Positions 9,083-23,598 of a stretch of 64,000 nt of DNA are shown here, in pieces; position 1 is the stretch's first letter; every line of letters starts with the position of its first letter. The DNA is from Owenia fusiformis. Its lineage: Eukaryota > Annelida > Polychaeta > Sabellida > Oweniidae. The notes under the pieces were generated by a model. That model was not told the origin of the DNA, searched no databases, and worked only from the letters and a program-made list of their open reading frames with translations. The position numbers were made by a program, and so were the translations under genes. Where the stretch lies: the NCBI GenBank assembly GCA_903813345.2, contig CAIIXF020000008.1, positions 13,058,822-13,122,821 of the forward strand, read 5' to 3'.

Positions 9083-10400
9083 GTAAGTACCTAGTGCATT
9101 TTGAGATGGTTTATAGGGATTGCGTAAACATTTAATTTTTTGGGGTGGCAGGCATCAATTATTAATTTGAAGATCTAGGAGTTATCTGGAATTTTGCATG
9201 CTTCATAGGAATTATTTTGTGCATGATAATTTTAGGTTTACATATATGCACCATTGATTTCATTTGAAGTTAGGAGAATATGTGTATGCGGTAGGTTAGT
9301 TGTGTTATTCCGGCAACATCTGAATATATGAATAAATAATCTTCTTTATTCAATAATACATCTGAATAATGAATGCTGGCAATCCTTTTTCATCAGGTTC
9401 AATGTTAAGAATATTTTACATTCATATTTATGTTATTTTCTCAAAGCTTGAGTATTTCTTTGTTACAGTTTAGGTTATTTCATCAATACCTTTTCATATT
9501 ACAAACTACGGCAACTCACAAGAATTGCTTTATCTCATCATGCTATGAACATGACAAAAGTTTATATGTCTTTCTTTAAGCCGGGCAAGTTTTATGTACT
9601 CAAAACCTTCAAAAGGTATTTGTGTTTGCATATACAAATAAACCACCATATTTCTTTAGAGTTCAATAATAAAAGAGACTTTATAACGTTAAACTAAACG
9701 TGGAAGATGAAACCAATGTTTTCTGCTGGATTTAATGTCATTGAAGGCCTCTGAAAATCAGAAACTACTTGAAAAGGATTGAATTCTCACTAAACATCTT
9801 GAAAATAACTCTGTATGAGCGAGACTAATGCCTGGTGTCCCTCAAAAAATACACCACACGAGTGCATCTATTTTCGCTCAAACCTCTTAAATTTGACATG
9901 AGATGTTTATTCTATCGGGGTTTTTATATCAATGAAAGTGCAGCCTACGTGTCTGTCACTTTTCTTTTAACTAATTCTCTAGTGTTTTCTTTCTATATTG
10001 CATCGAAAACAATACTTTCCGTAAGATATTTCCCTGGCTGGTTTAACTAATGTAAGCTATATGTTGGATCTCCTGTGTAAGCCATAGAAAAGTGCCAACA
10101 TGTTCAAATCTTGAAATCAGTCTATAATTAGAGTCTCGGTCCATAGAAACACCTTGGAAATGGTGAAGAAACGGCATTGATTCACAAATAGGATATTTGT
10201 TGAAATCTCAAAAACCTAATATATTTCACCTGGTTTTACTTTGATCGTCATGCTTTCCCAATACATTTATAGGCTGTTTGAACATACACCAGTCTATGCT
10301 CTAGTTTATGGTCTTTATGTTCGTCAAGAAGAATAAAATGTTAATGTTTAATGAATTCTAGTCTGCCATTATCCTTATGTTTATGGCATCTTAAATTAGT
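9083..10400. other. PTK7 intron 2, first part
   Basis: Intron 2 spans 9083-35740 (26,658 bp). In this first part I see plain AT-rich sequence and one loose inverted pair around ATCTGAATA near 9320-9370. No gene or clear repeat was recognised. Confidence 0.6.
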
Positions 10401-10404
10401 TTAA

Positions 10405-11849
10405 CCCTTATATTTCTGACCATACTTTTTTGAAAGTGAAAAAGAACCCATCAGGCGCGTATCGTCATGTACGCAAAATACGCCCAGGCGTACTGTTTGA
10501 ATTTGAAAAAGGTTTTGAAAAAAACATGAAATTCAGTATTTTACTGTTATTTTCTTTGATGATGTGTAAACCTTTGTTGTACAAGTGTATTAACAATAAG
10601 TTCTCGATTCCCTCATTGCCATTCACTGTTTTCGTGATTCAAAGATTCAAATTTTTTCGTGATTCAAAGAGTTGCGTCATTCTTGTACGCTTCTTCAAGG
10701 CCGTATGGGGTCGAACTCCCGTGCAGTGATATATCACTGCGGCGGGCAGGTGTCTCACCGTAAGCATGGTAACATCGTAATAAACAACTGACGTGATTGG
10801 TTCTAGTCCCATGCTCAGGTCGCGTGATTGTAAAATTTAGACAATTTCATTGGTTGAATTGCGCGTATTAACTAATAAACAACACGTGCGGTAAACTTTT
10901 ATCAACACAACTTTTACTCAGAATTCCTTCCGCGGGGATTTGCTCTTATACAGTATTTCATTGATTTTGGAATATTTTGACAAAATAATTATTGGTGAAC
11001 ATAAAAGAACATATTTTTTATAAGTTGTGTGAAAAACAAGTACATCTGTGACAAAAAGGGGGACTATCTTCCCCAAATTTTGGGGATTCCATAAATTGCC
11101 CGCCGCAGTGTCTATACCGAGACACTGCATAGGAGTTCGGTATGGGGTATGATGGCGAATCCCGGCAGAGTACACGTTCAAAATCAGCAAATTCAGTACG
11201 TATAAACCTGAGTATCACCTGACATTATTAAATGTAAGTAATTTAATCATTTAAACCGTACGATAAGTGGATTTAGCTTTAACTACATTGATTAAGCCAA
11301 TAAAAGCCCTTATGTGTAGAGCATTTCCAAATTCGCACGACCTTGTGCAGAAGACTTTCTCTATTTTCGTCTGGTGTAGTGTTGACTCTTGGTGCTGCCA
11401 TCTTTATATCGACCCAGAACCTATGGTAGGTCTGCACGAACGAAATCATACGCCAAAAATCGCATTCATCTTCACACATAATTCATCCACATACGGGGGC
11501 GTACCCTTGCAAAATGACCACGATACGCGCCTGCCATCATCATAACTCTTAAAATGAATTAATGTGAATTTATTGCAAATTATTTATTTAAAAAAAATTT
11601 ATAATGAACAATAAAGATTGTTTGTATAAAATAAAACAACCAATAATTAAGTGGTATCTGGTATTGTCAGTTGCACAAGAATAAATAGAATTATAATGAT
11701 TGCCAGTATAATGTATGTTCATTTTCATTCATTTTAAAAATCTTTTATTGATAATATATTGAATATACATGACAATATCCTAGCTTATAATATTCAATAA
11801 TTAGACAAAAGTTGACCTACTTTAAAGTGGCTCAGTAGACTTGTTAGGG
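10405..11849. mobile_element. Possible TTAA-bounded (piggyBac-like) non-autonomous element
   Basis: The stretch lies between TTAA at 10401-10404 and TTAA at 11850-11853. Its ends read inward as CCCTTATATTTCTGACCA and CCCTAACAAGTCTACTGA, a limited match of the CCCT-start type. Better supported are inner inverted repeats: CAGGCGCGTATCGT at 10452-10465 and its complement at 11520-11533, plus nested arms at about 10698-10753 and 11093-11156. Two short palindromes lie in those arms (GCAGTGATATATCACTGC, and GCAGTGTC...GACACTGC). No transposase frame is visible. The minimum element, if the TTAA ends are chance, is 10452-11533. Confidence 0.5.
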
Positions 11850-11853
11850 TTAA

Positions 11854-14800
11854 AGTTCTCTCTTATGATCTAGCAGTAACTGAATAGCTATGCCATTGAG
11901 TCCATCATCATCTCACATTCACAGAACTGAAAAGCTTTGAAAAGGAATGAATTCATTTCAAATGCAAATACTAGAGAAAGGAAGCATGCATAGTTTGCAG
12001 AGGACATATTTGAATATCAATCCATCTATTTAACATGTTTAATAACACTACAGAGCTTACTCTAGATTTTACCCGCTATAAGAATATTATGATTGACATG
12101 ACAGAAAAGCGATGTCTCAAATATTGTAGGTTTTGCATATTTTAGCCGGTGATTCGGTTAAAGGGTGGCCTTGGTTATGATATTTTGGACAACTCGTTGA
12201 GCACCTGTAATGAGGTTGCGGAAGATCACCTGTCAGAATCAGAATATTTTTCTCAGTTGGGAAAATATAAAAAAGATTTTTTGAATGAATTAATGTCAGT
12301 GATTTTGACCATCTTTATATCTTCACATTGCTTGGGTTTTCTTTTTTAAAGACCATTATACTAGATATGCATTTAAAGATTATACCTTATGTCATTCTGC
12401 TACACATCACATCTTTCTGTTTTGGAACTAGTTTTTCAAATCTGAGACATTGTGTATCTGGGTGATTAAATGCAGAATATCCTGCTTAGTAAGATACTGT
12501 TGAATGCATTCTGGGTCTTAGAGCCCTTTGCTTAGGGTGAGGGGCGCATGTAAAATAAAATTGTGCAGTTTGTTGGTAAACTTGTTTGTTTTTGTAAACC
12601 AATTGTTTCTGTTGTTTTCATTTATATCCTATTGATAAAGAAGCCATTTTACATGATAATGTTGTTATTTATAACGAAATCAAGGATTATAAAAATGAAG
12701 CCATATAAGTCTGAGATTATAATTAAAGGATGGTTAAATATCCTTCAAATGATATAAATCATGAAATAGTTTATGTACTGTAGTTAAGCAGTATTTGACA
12801 GGTTGATTTGCAAGAACAACACTGATGAAGTAGTTATCTTTCTGCCTCTCTAACTAAAATCCTGCGAGCAAAATCTTCTATTGGTCGCGTTTTATGTTTG
12901 CTAAACAGCAGAAATTACTAGAAATAAATATGAATACAGTAGACAGTGATGAGGAACACATTCTAGATTATCTAAAAATATGAATAGGTTTGAAGTTTCA
13001 TTGAAGTTTTACAAAGAGAATTTGGAAATACAGAGAGCTAGTACTGCATGTTGTGAACAAGTAGCCATTTGTCTTTTGGTCTTCTACCATTCCCAGCAAT
13101 GTCCCCCTTTGGTCAAATGTTTTCTTTATTTTAAATAACATTAAAAGTAGAGGAAATACAATGAAAGATGTTTACCAATGTACGATTCATGCAGTTGATT
13201 ATATAAAAATAAAACAATATTGTGTTTTCTTTTAAATTATTACAAGAAAATGACTGAAACATACGAACATTTTGTCCAGTGTTAGAAAGGTGGTCATCCT
13301 GAGGCTAATGCCCATTTGGCATGATACTTTGTCTTGCTAAATCCCATCTAGTAATTAGCTAAATTGCTACATTAGGATGTCCTTTATGTTTCCCAAGACA
13401 CTTTCAAGACCACTATACTTTCTCATCACTTTCCAGGTTGATTTCCATCATGAAATCCAACAATATCACAATTTGGAACTCTGAATTGGATTTTTCATGA
13501 GGTATAGGCAAAACATTTTGAGCCTCTAATGCTAATTCCCCCCTTCCAGAGAGTAGAGGCAAAAAGTACTAAGGCTAGAAAGGACAAAGACCAACACTAA
13601 ACAATTTATTTACCAATTATCAAATGAATCCCTCCATAGTTAGGATATGATATTTCTCAAAAAATATTCAGTTTTATATCCCAATATTCCCAGATGTGAG
13701 CTATATTTCATTGTTCCCGATAATGTTGAATAGCGAGTGCATTTGTGTTGATTGACAGGGGCTCTGCACTCTGTAGATTGAACAATACGCCATTCTTTGT
13801 TATTTTAAAAGCTATTTTTCAATCATATTTGCATTGATTTACTCGTGCAAACCTTTTATTCCAGGTTATTGCACCAATTTTTATACTATACTCATATTAT
13901 GGTTCAGAGTTCAGTCCTATTGTCTCTTCATTTCTCATCATGGGTTATACAGATATCGTGCATATTTTATTGAAAATATGTTAAATAATTCACATTTTGT
14001 TCTAATGACATCAGCTTTCATTAAAAAATTCCTTTTTATTATTGGTTTAAAACAGTAACTAATTTTAGGTTGACAATTGTTATTATTGTCCTGTAGATGG
14101 GTATATTTATAATGAGCTAGAGTAGGGCTGGAACTGAATGGATTTTGGAACTTGCCTTTGCATTCAGTGAATTTTGGTCTAAAGTGACAGTAATTCCATT
14201 TCTTGCCAGTCTTATGTTTGAAATGTTTTAGCAATAACTATTTCGATATATCGAGTCAACTAAAAGAAAGCTTCTGGGGGTAGGATCATATACGTGCTCT
14301 GGGAGGGGAATGGTAATTATAGCAGTGTAATCCAACCTTCAATATGGTTTCAAGGGTTTATGAATCTATAAAAAAATATTTACCAAGATCTATGGTAGTT
14401 GAAAAACATTGTAATAAAACCTGGCGTGATCGATGCTCTAATATAAATTTGAGATCTCCGTAATTTGTGATTCTATTCTCTTTATTGCACTTTGTTTGTG
14501 AGTCACATTTTCTGGTGATTTCTTTGTTGGGGTTCTCTATTGATTTGGTGTACAGTATCTCAATTCAAAGCTGTAAAAAGGATGAGGTTTGCATTTTATT
14601 GATGAAAACTTGTTTAATCTAAGCTTGAGTAGTTGTATAGTGGATGGCCCTTTCGTGAAATATTAATTCTCCTGCAATAGGAAATACCAAGTAAGTAAAG
14701 GACAACACCTAATGACTAGGTAGGGGTGGAAGATTTATAGGATAATATTAACTAAGCTTATATCCTTTAGAATAATAACCATGAAAATATTGATTTCATA

Positions 14801-16511
14801 CAAAGTTCTGAAAAAAACATTTGATGTCTTTGAAAGTTCCAACTTGGCAATTATCATGTGATCAATGTAATACTGTGGCTCATTTGTTGTGGTAACAGGA
14901 AATAGTCCTATTGAACGTATAATTTTGGATATATATCTTTTATCGCGAACCTTAAGGTAGAAAATGAGGTATAAGTTAGCATTGATTGTAGTAGTCATTC
15001 TCCGAGTTATGTTGAAATGCCTGAAGATATCAGTAGTTCATACAAGTTTTAGAGAAAACTATAGACCGAGTGTGCCTACTGAGATTTTGAGTAAGGGCAA
15101 CAATGTTACTCAATTTAGTATAGTGTGAATCATTAATTATCATTTTCCCATTCACTTTGTGGTAAATAAGCGAATCAAACCTGGAAATGATCTTTGTTTA
15201 CCTTTGTCTTAAATTTACATCTCTGATTTCAGTTGGTTTGGTGTTTTAGCAATACGCTGATAGAAAGTCTGGTATAACCAAGCGGCATTTTGGCTCGATT
15301 TTCTTGCCAGCCTGGCATGTACACTGATGTGTTAAGAGATGACGGGATGATCTCTTTTCTGCGTTTGTTGTTAATTCTCAACATCTGTGGCGGGCATACC
15401 TTAAATTTCACCTTTCTTTATATCACCTATTTTCAGGTAAAGTTCCAATGATTAGGATTTTTTGTAAAAACAGGGTCATCTGTAAAAAAGTTATAAAGGT
15501 GTTGCAGCCCTTCCTTTGATCACACAAAACCTAACACAAAAATCATGCAGTTCATTCAAATATTTCAGAGGCGTCAGTTTCAACGATTACTTTGAAATAA
15601 TCGGCTGCAAGAATCTTCAGAACAATTCTCTATAGCTCACCTCTTACACCTCAATATGAAATCATTACAGTTGGAACTGACAGGCTGACTAGACCCCAGG
15701 GTATGAACTACACAGAGTTTATATACACTACCTTTAAATGAAGCGACACAATCGGCGCATTTTAACAATTGATTAGAGTGAAAATAGGAGAAATAGTAAA
15801 AAATGGCACAAGTAGGCATACTGTAGATGCATTAAAATGTGAGGAAGCTAAAAAAAATCTGGCAATTCATTCATGTTTAAAAGAGAAAAGGGTGATTAAA
15901 GTTGAGTTGAGATCAGAGTTGAAGCATAGGTAGACTGTTATTGGTGATAGACTTGATACACACTCCATTGAAAATATCAAATAAGACCTTGAGATGATCA
16001 GAATGGCTCAGATACGCGCTTTGTTTGAGGATATTTAATTCAGAATTTTCACATAGCATACAGAGAATTGAATCTTGAAGGGCATGATAATTCATGTTGA
16101 AAACGATTAATATGCAAATATTTTCTGTCTATATTTTGACACGTCTCGATTCATCATAGTCCATCATTTAAATGAGTTATGTATTTAGTTAAGATTATTG
16201 AAAGCGTTAATTTAAACAGAGTGTGGATGCTATTATAAAATGGGTGGTGCATAAAGTTGGTCTAATATCCTAAAAGTTGAGAAAACAATTTAGAATAATG
16301 TCTATTCATTAATATTTATAATTGAAGAACAATTGGGAACTGGCCCTACTGATGAATATCAATAACTTAAACCTGCACATCGCTCCAAAACGCAATATTG
16401 TGACATATATTGTTTTTACACTTTCAAGCTCTAATATAAAGTTTATGTAAATAAAAATTGTTTTTTTCTGCGTAATATCAAAGAACAATCATTTAGTTAA
16501 AAAAATAAAAA
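11854..16511. other. PTK7 intron 2, 11.9-16.5 kb
   Basis: AT-rich intronic DNA with scattered short open frames, none with codon or family support. A slightly GC-richer patch at about 15229-15411 keeps an open minus frame of 60 codons but has no recognisable domain. Confidence 0.55.
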
Positions 16512-16581
16512 GGCGAGCGCGGGATTCGAACCCGGGCCTCCCGCGTGCTAAGCGAGGACTCTACCCCTACACCACCGTGTA
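16512..16581 (-). pseudogene. tRNA-like relic with AGC (Ala) anticodon on a Gly-like body
   Basis: The minus strand shows an A box (TGGTGTAGGGG), a paired anticodon arm CTCGC-TTAGCAC-GCGGG with anticodon AGC, a B box (GGTTCGAATCC) and a downstream T run fit for Pol III termination. The middle and T-arm closely resemble a metazoan tRNA-Gly (CTCGC...GCGGGAGGCCCGGG) apart from the loop. The acceptor strands TACACGG and GCTCGCC hardly pair, and the D stem and outermost T-stem pair are poor. I therefore call it a tRNA pseudogene or SINE head, not a working tRNA. Confidence 0.7.
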
Positions 16582-16624
16582 CTAGTGAAGAGTGACTGTA
16601 ATTAAACGCTAGTTATTTTGAATG

Positions 16625-17059
16625 CTATGATTCGGAAGTGACGTCACGTTCTTCATTTAGAAACCTTTCCAAAATCATATCGCCGGCACCGATCGAAGAA
16701 AATTCAATGAAAAATCTTTGAAATGACACATTTATCGTAAGTATTTCTACACAAGATTTGCCCCATTTGTTCATCATTCTATAATCTTTCATTAAGCTCA
16801 AAATGATAAAGTTCACCCCCGAAACAACCCAAGATTGCGTTTCGGAGGGAAGTCCAGCTTTAATACGATGGAATGGAGCAATTTTATGAAATAATTGATT
16901 GCATTCTGTCTGGTCCAAGGTTTTGAAGACATTTTGCAAGTCCCAGGGGTGTGCTAGGATTTGATTATATTGTACTGAGTAAGCCATCACCCTCCTGGAA
17001 CTTCTTTGGTGGTCATTTGAAACGAAAAATATCTGTGCATAATGGCTCAGGCTTAGCAA
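16625..17059 (-). other. Unidentified 144-codon open frame
   Basis: The longest intronic frame in the window: minus strand, ATG to stop, 144 codons. The translation has no signal peptide, clear membrane segment or family motif that I recognise, though it contains a moderately hydrophobic VVSGVNFIILSL stretch. It lies just upstream (in minus direction) of the tRNA-like relic, so it may be part of an interspersed repeat. A chance frame is quite possible. No function proposed. Confidence 0.2.
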
Positions 17060-20000
17060 TTTTATTCTGCATCGAGCCAGGCCTAAAGAATATGAAATAT
17101 TGTAATTTCAATATATACCATTCTTGGGTAAAAATAAAAAAAAATAAACATTTTATCTAAGAGAAGTAAAGTTCATTAAGTATGAATGATGCTATCATCT
17201 GTAATTGTCCAAGGACTGTTCCCAGAATGGTTTATGATCACAACTCACACATTGGTTGTTCTTCTATACTGAATATTCCAAGAGAATCAATATGGATAGA
17301 AGTCAGGTAGAGAATCCAGTATAGCTGAATGATGCATTCAAAACACCTACATATACCATTTAAGTAATTAAATCAACCCTGTTTTATTCAGATCTGCCTT
17401 TGGGGGTATTTACTTCTAGAAGTGAAGCCCCATCCTCTGAAGCCGATGATATAGATGATTCCATGAGAGTTCTTAACAGATTTTTTTATAAAAAATTACA
17501 TTATTACAAGCCTATCAGTGTGACTCATGTGTGGTCTCCAAGAATTATTGATTTGATAAAACATTTCTACCCAGGACTGATGTTTAGCTTGACATGCCTA
17601 ATTATATAATTTCACTCAATTCATTATCTTTTTGCTCTTAATTGGTATTAAATATGTTAGAAGAGCATTTGAACAATTTGTTTTTATCTACTAGGAACTC
17701 GAATCTCATACTTGCATAATTTACTCATTGGACATTCATGTTTTATCTTTTATAAGTCATGAAACTCATGATGACAATGAAAATTTCTTTGTGGGGGTCT
17801 CAATTATAAAATGGATGTTGAAGAATGGTAAAATCCAAGCGAATGCAGATGATAAAATTAAGTTAATTCATCTTGTATGCATATGTAATTGTATTAGTCA
17901 GAACATAATTAATTTGTCACTTTTTATTGTCAACATACTTCTTGTGATAACTACAACTTGCGTTAAGTTTAATATAGAGTTGTGTTTTCAAACTGAATGG
18001 CATAATTGTAGCCTGTCATGCCTTATTTTTGACAGGAATTTTTCAAAAAAATTCAGTTTATTTACTAAAAAGAATTAACGATTGCTGATTAAATATGTTT
18101 TCCTTATTTGTTATCTTATATTTTGTTAGGGTTAAAAATAACCTTAGACCTCCAGGGTGTTTTTTATTAATTTAATTGTTGTCCAAAATATGTTCACAGA
18201 TTGTGTTACATCATTTGCCTGGGGAAAAGTCCTATTTTACATGTAAATGATGTCCATGTATCTTCTTGTTTTACATGTCTTGTGTAAGATTGCATCACCT
18301 GGTATGTGCACTCATTTTTCCGTTAAAGGTATTATGTAGTAAGACCATGAGAGTTCATTGTGAAAAATATTGAAGTGAACATTTAGCTTTAATTTGGTAT
18401 ATCATTTTGCATATTATGAGACTGAAATTTTAAGTCTTATATTTAGTGTCTGGTAACCCCCTTTGTGTTTTTTCCTCTCCCTGTGTTAGAATAGAGAATA
18501 GAGGGAGTAGGGACAATATTGTGGCTTGATGAAATAATTAAAAATATCAGACAATAATAGTTTTTAGACCTTCCATTCATCTATTTCACATTGTAGAGGT
18601 GAGGGTCTATGGATGGTGGGGGGGGGGGGGGTTGATGAAGGCTTCGCGCAGGAGTTTAGCATAATATATTAACTTCTACCTGTCACTTCATTTCACCATA
18701 GGTTTAACAAAGAATTAAAATAATTGCTAATTTTTTTTCAATTAATGATATAACAATCAGATGTCGTTAACAAACTTCTGACCTTTATTGAGGGTTGCAT
18801 TAAACAGCAGGTTATAAGGCCAATTGTTTTACTTAATATCTGTCATTATCATTATACTGTTTAGAGTAGACCCTAATTTTATCATCTTCCCTGAGGAAGG
18901 CACTTAAAATACTCTAATTGTGATGATCTATGTTTCCAGCCTATAAGCCCATTCCATCCCGTACAATAGAATTTAAAACAAGTCTTAGCTGGAACAAATA
19001 TTGTTAGACTTTTGGGGGACGTGCTTTCAAGTTCACGTTTGGCCCAGGGCTTCTCCTCCCCTTCCCTCCTGTTAGTAGGTAAAAGTGGGTTTAAGGTAGG
19101 ATGGGAGGAATCTATGTGTACCATATGGGAATGATCCACAGCTGAGAGAAAAGAAAATCTAAAATCAGCCTTCTATATACATTCCATTTAGGCAGATTTA
19201 ACATCAGTCAAGAATGAAAAAATATCCCAGCCTCATTTGAAGAGGTAGGACGCAAAGTACAATTTCTTTGTGATTGAATTCTTGGAATATATAGTGCTCT
19301 TTGTATTTGTCTTGTAGTAAGAGTGTTAAAGTAAACTGTAAGAATTACATTAAGGGGCTGGGTCATAAGATTCTTTCAGATTTCAATATATTCAAATAAA
19401 AATTATTTTGGTATTTGGTTGTGCAAAAATGCTGTATCTGATAGATTTTGTATTCATGGTTTGTCTGAAAAAATTGGGTCAAAACATGTTTTAATTATAT
19501 TCTGTCAAAAGCACAATTTTTAGCTGTAGCCCTAACCCCTCCTCTCCCAAGATGCAATGGTCCAGTCTTAAGTATTCCAGGATGGTATAGAGGGATTATG
19601 ATGTCTTACATGTTTATTGTATTATGTATTGAATATTTATAGTATTGTATAATCTTAAGTGGTTCCTTAACACTCTGTAGACTCTGTATCAAATTGGAGC
19701 ATAATCTAATAAATAAATATCACTAACCTGTCTAGCTTACCTTTACAGTTCCTTGAATAACTCTTACATGTCTGGTCAACTGTTGCAGATCCTTGCTGGA
19801 TCGTCACGATTTTGCCACCATAACATATTTTGATTTTTTAAGACTAATGTTGAATGGAATAAAATAGTGAAAGTTGTTGTCATTAGTTGTTTGGCAAATG
19901 ATTTGAAAAGTGTGTTATATAAAGTTGAAACCAAATTTAATTATATTTCATACAAAGGTTGTTCTTTATAGCTCTTTATTGGGTCATAGGGATTCTCCCG

Positions 20001-23000
20001 CCAAGATGTTTTGACAGTCAGGAGACTTGTTATGTTGAATGTATAATAAGATAAATGATTTAGTAGAATCAAATGAAGCCTTTAAAACAGGAGTGATATG
20101 AAATGCAAAAATGTTACATAAGTAGTATGTTACCTTAAATTTTATTTGTTTTTTGGATTGTTCTTGCATGATAAGATTTTTTAGAAGGGCTTGTTAGATG
20201 TAATACGCCAAGTATAGTTAGTAAGAGAAAAATGATCATTTAGCAGGCAAAGATAAATCATCAATTCAAAGATTTGTTGAAAATTCTGACATTTAAATAA
20301 AACTGATAAAAGTCATCAATTTAACTTATTTTAGATTGAAACATAATTTAGATTAAATTTCGAAAAAAGTTTGCAAGGGTTGTTGTTTTGGGGATTTCGA
20401 TAAGGACCAACTGCTTATGATTGTCACCCCAATCTTAACTTTACTGTAAAGGTGAGCTATTTAACTTGTAATAAACATTGTAGAACAATGTGTAAATTTA
20501 CTCACTCACTGTTGAGGAGATCTCGAACGCATGGAACAATTTGTTGATATGCCAAAAGAATGAAAAATGAGGCAGATTCGAGAAGTCATTAATCAAAAAT
20601 AGACTTTTTTCAGCGGGTTTTACATGGCGTTAAATCATTGATACAGTAGATCCTAACTAATGTCATATTTCTATAGATTGATCTGTCAACAGAGATTATT
20701 CCAATTGAAAAAAATACTATTTTAAATAGGTGTATTTTCAAACCAAGTGATTCTAAAGTTAGTATTAGATAAAGGAAGAGGTTGCCGCTATGTACTCAAT
20801 GACCTATTGTGGATGAGGAAACAACCACAAAGATCAAAATAGTAATTTTTCAGACTTTGACGTCCTGCTATTCAGCGATTGCATTTCTGAAGCACTTGTA
20901 GAATATAATTAAATGATAGAAGTGTAAATTTCAAAATAACAGGAATTTGATATTAAACGAATGAAAATAAACTCTACAATCTTTCCAAAATAGTCTAGGG
21001 TATGGTATTTATAAATGTACTGGAAGTGTATTCTATGTCCAGACACAGAACAAGGAAATGTTCAGTTCCTACTTTAACTTGTATATTTGGGTATAAGTTT
21101 TATTAAAAAACTATTACTGATAAACACTGACCATGTTGCATGTAGTCTGGGCCTAACGTTTCGTCAAAATGATTTGGACCATTACTTAAGATATGGGGGT
21201 TTAAATCATGAGTCTAAAGAATGGAGGGGGGGGGGCAATGCTGAGACTCCCCTACTATTAATCAATATTTGTCTCTCAGGTACCTAATTTGCACCACATG
21301 TATTTGGTTGCAATTTAATTTTATCCTAACCACATATTTATACAAAAATTGCATATAAAATATTTTATTTCATTGAGGCATGCCATAAAGATACCTTCCC
21401 TGTGTATGGTAGTTAAGCTGAGTGTATAGAATCCCAAAATACAATGTAAAGCAACTGTACAAGTATATTCTTCGGGCCAGAGAAGTGTTTGCTGAAATGT
21501 ACCCTATGTGTACATAACAAATCAAAACAACGACTCAAACTTAAAACCATTCTTGCTCAAATCCACACGGCCAGGCTGTGTTTGCCTACCCAAATTTATT
21601 TTGTATAAAGTGAAGTTTGATTAGACCATGATTTTTATATGCCCTTCTGTTCTCTTTTTTCTGTTTGTGGATTTTGTTAATTCCGAAATGTTTGAATACT
21701 GCATACCTCAGGAATAGGATCTTTTAGGCCAATGTATTTTAAAATCTGGTCGACAGTTCATATTTTGTCCCTTATTAAATGAATACATATAAAAAAGAAA
21801 TATTTGCTATATATGATTTTTTATAAGTGATTTACCCCTTGTTAGATATTTGTTTATGAAAGATAAACATGAAATTTTTACCTTGGCCTAATTCTGATCT
21901 TACAACTTGCAAGGAAGACTGCAGATTTTACTCCGATATCACATTTTTGAAACCTACTTGTTTAATAAAGATATCTCAACTCATGATAACAAATTATTGT
22001 TGGTGTTTTGTAAGATGTCTTTATCTGTTTCATGTTCAAAGGTGTCTTGACAAATCTCCAAGATTTTTTGATATAAATCTTCTATTTACTTTGCTGATTT
22101 GTAAAGTTTAAGTCCTTCCCAAATAGTTCAAAAAATGGCTTACATTCTATGCTTGAAATAGTAATTCATGTGTTTGAATTGATTCTCAAAAATATATCAT
22201 GATAGGATTTTGGGAAAAAATATTGAAATCTCGCTGGAAATGTTGAGAATGTTAAAAACATATGTTGAAATCAAAGAAAAAGGGTGCAGGAAAAGCTATC
22301 CATCTGAGATAATTGAAAATTGGATTTAACGAAGTAAATAATACAATTATGGGTGTATATTGAGGCTCGTCTTGGTATTACAGTTCATAAATAATCAAAT
22401 CAATAAAATATTAATGACAAGAACATGACATCCATTCTGTGAATCAGTAACTGGTGCATCCTGGGATATATACACCTCCATTTATTTTTCATGAAGAGTC
22501 TCTGATAAATATGATCAAAAGTGAGGATTTTATCTGTGTTCCCTTTCAAAAATGCAAGTATTTCCCAATGGAAAAACAAAAAGATTACATCTTTTGTACA
22601 ACAATTGGAAATAACTGTGATGTTCGTTCAGCTCCATATCAAGTCAAGCAAAAGCTTGAAATAATAAAAAATGAATCCCCTCTTTTCGTCTTATTAAAGA
22701 AAGTTATAATTTAAGTTTGTCATTTTTTTAGGCGAGGAGTTACCATACACCATTCCACTGTCATGAAAATTGACAGCATTGTGAAAAGCTGAAAGACTGG
22801 CTTCATGAATGAAAAAGCCAGTGATACTGTTGTTAATGAAGCATCCATAGAGTGCTAGACTAATTCTTGCATACTCCAGACTTCCTGTTTAGTTCTGGTC
22901 AAAAGATATCTCTGGATATGGTGATAGCAAAGATTGCCTGACAATGGACCCGTAGATAGCTAAATTAGATGCATTTTGTTGATAGAATATGTCACATCTT

Positions 23001-23598
23001 TGACCATATGGTTTGTAATGGTATTCATTCGAATGTAGATTTTGTTCTAGTTTGTGATAGTTTCCAAGTAAAACACAACCACAATGTTGTAAAGGCATGA
23101 CCAGCTGTCAATCAAATGCAGCATGCGCTGGGTTAGACTGTTTTTGCAGCAGGGTTGACCCTTGATTTATAGACGTGGAATTGGCCCATAAATCTGGGTC
23201 AGTGGTCAAACAGCCTTAGACAACAAGCTTACCACACCTTTGGTTTGATATATCCATGTGTATCTTTATGAATGTACATCAATTTGTCTGTAAGTCAGTC
23301 TCAATAACATACTAAGTTGTTCTTTGATGTTTGGTGATGGTTGTCATTCCTGAATGAAGTAGCCACATCAACAAACAAGGCAAATCTGTACAGAGGTTTC
23401 AATATAGACTTAAGTCCAGAGGCAGCCTGATCTACAAGATTTAAGATGTTCAGACCACACCATTGAAGTCCAAGATAGTCTAGAGGCAGAACTCTAAAAA
23501 CGAAAGGGCTGAAAATAGATCTGAACAAATCATTACAAAGGGAAATATTGACCACCATGTCTTCATCCTCCGATCACAGGGCTTCAAAATCGAGAATA
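17060..23598. other. PTK7 intron 2, 17.1-23.6 kb
   Basis: AT-rich intronic DNA. The only features seen are a run of 14 G at 18618-18631 and a shorter G run near 21226-21235. Open frames here are short and unsupported. Confidence 0.55.

Noticed and set aside
8749-9135. ATG at 8749 as the start of the Ig1 protein
   Set aside because: It lies in intron 1. Splicing from 8430 to 8783 gives a proper signal peptide, and reading past 9082 leaves the family match.
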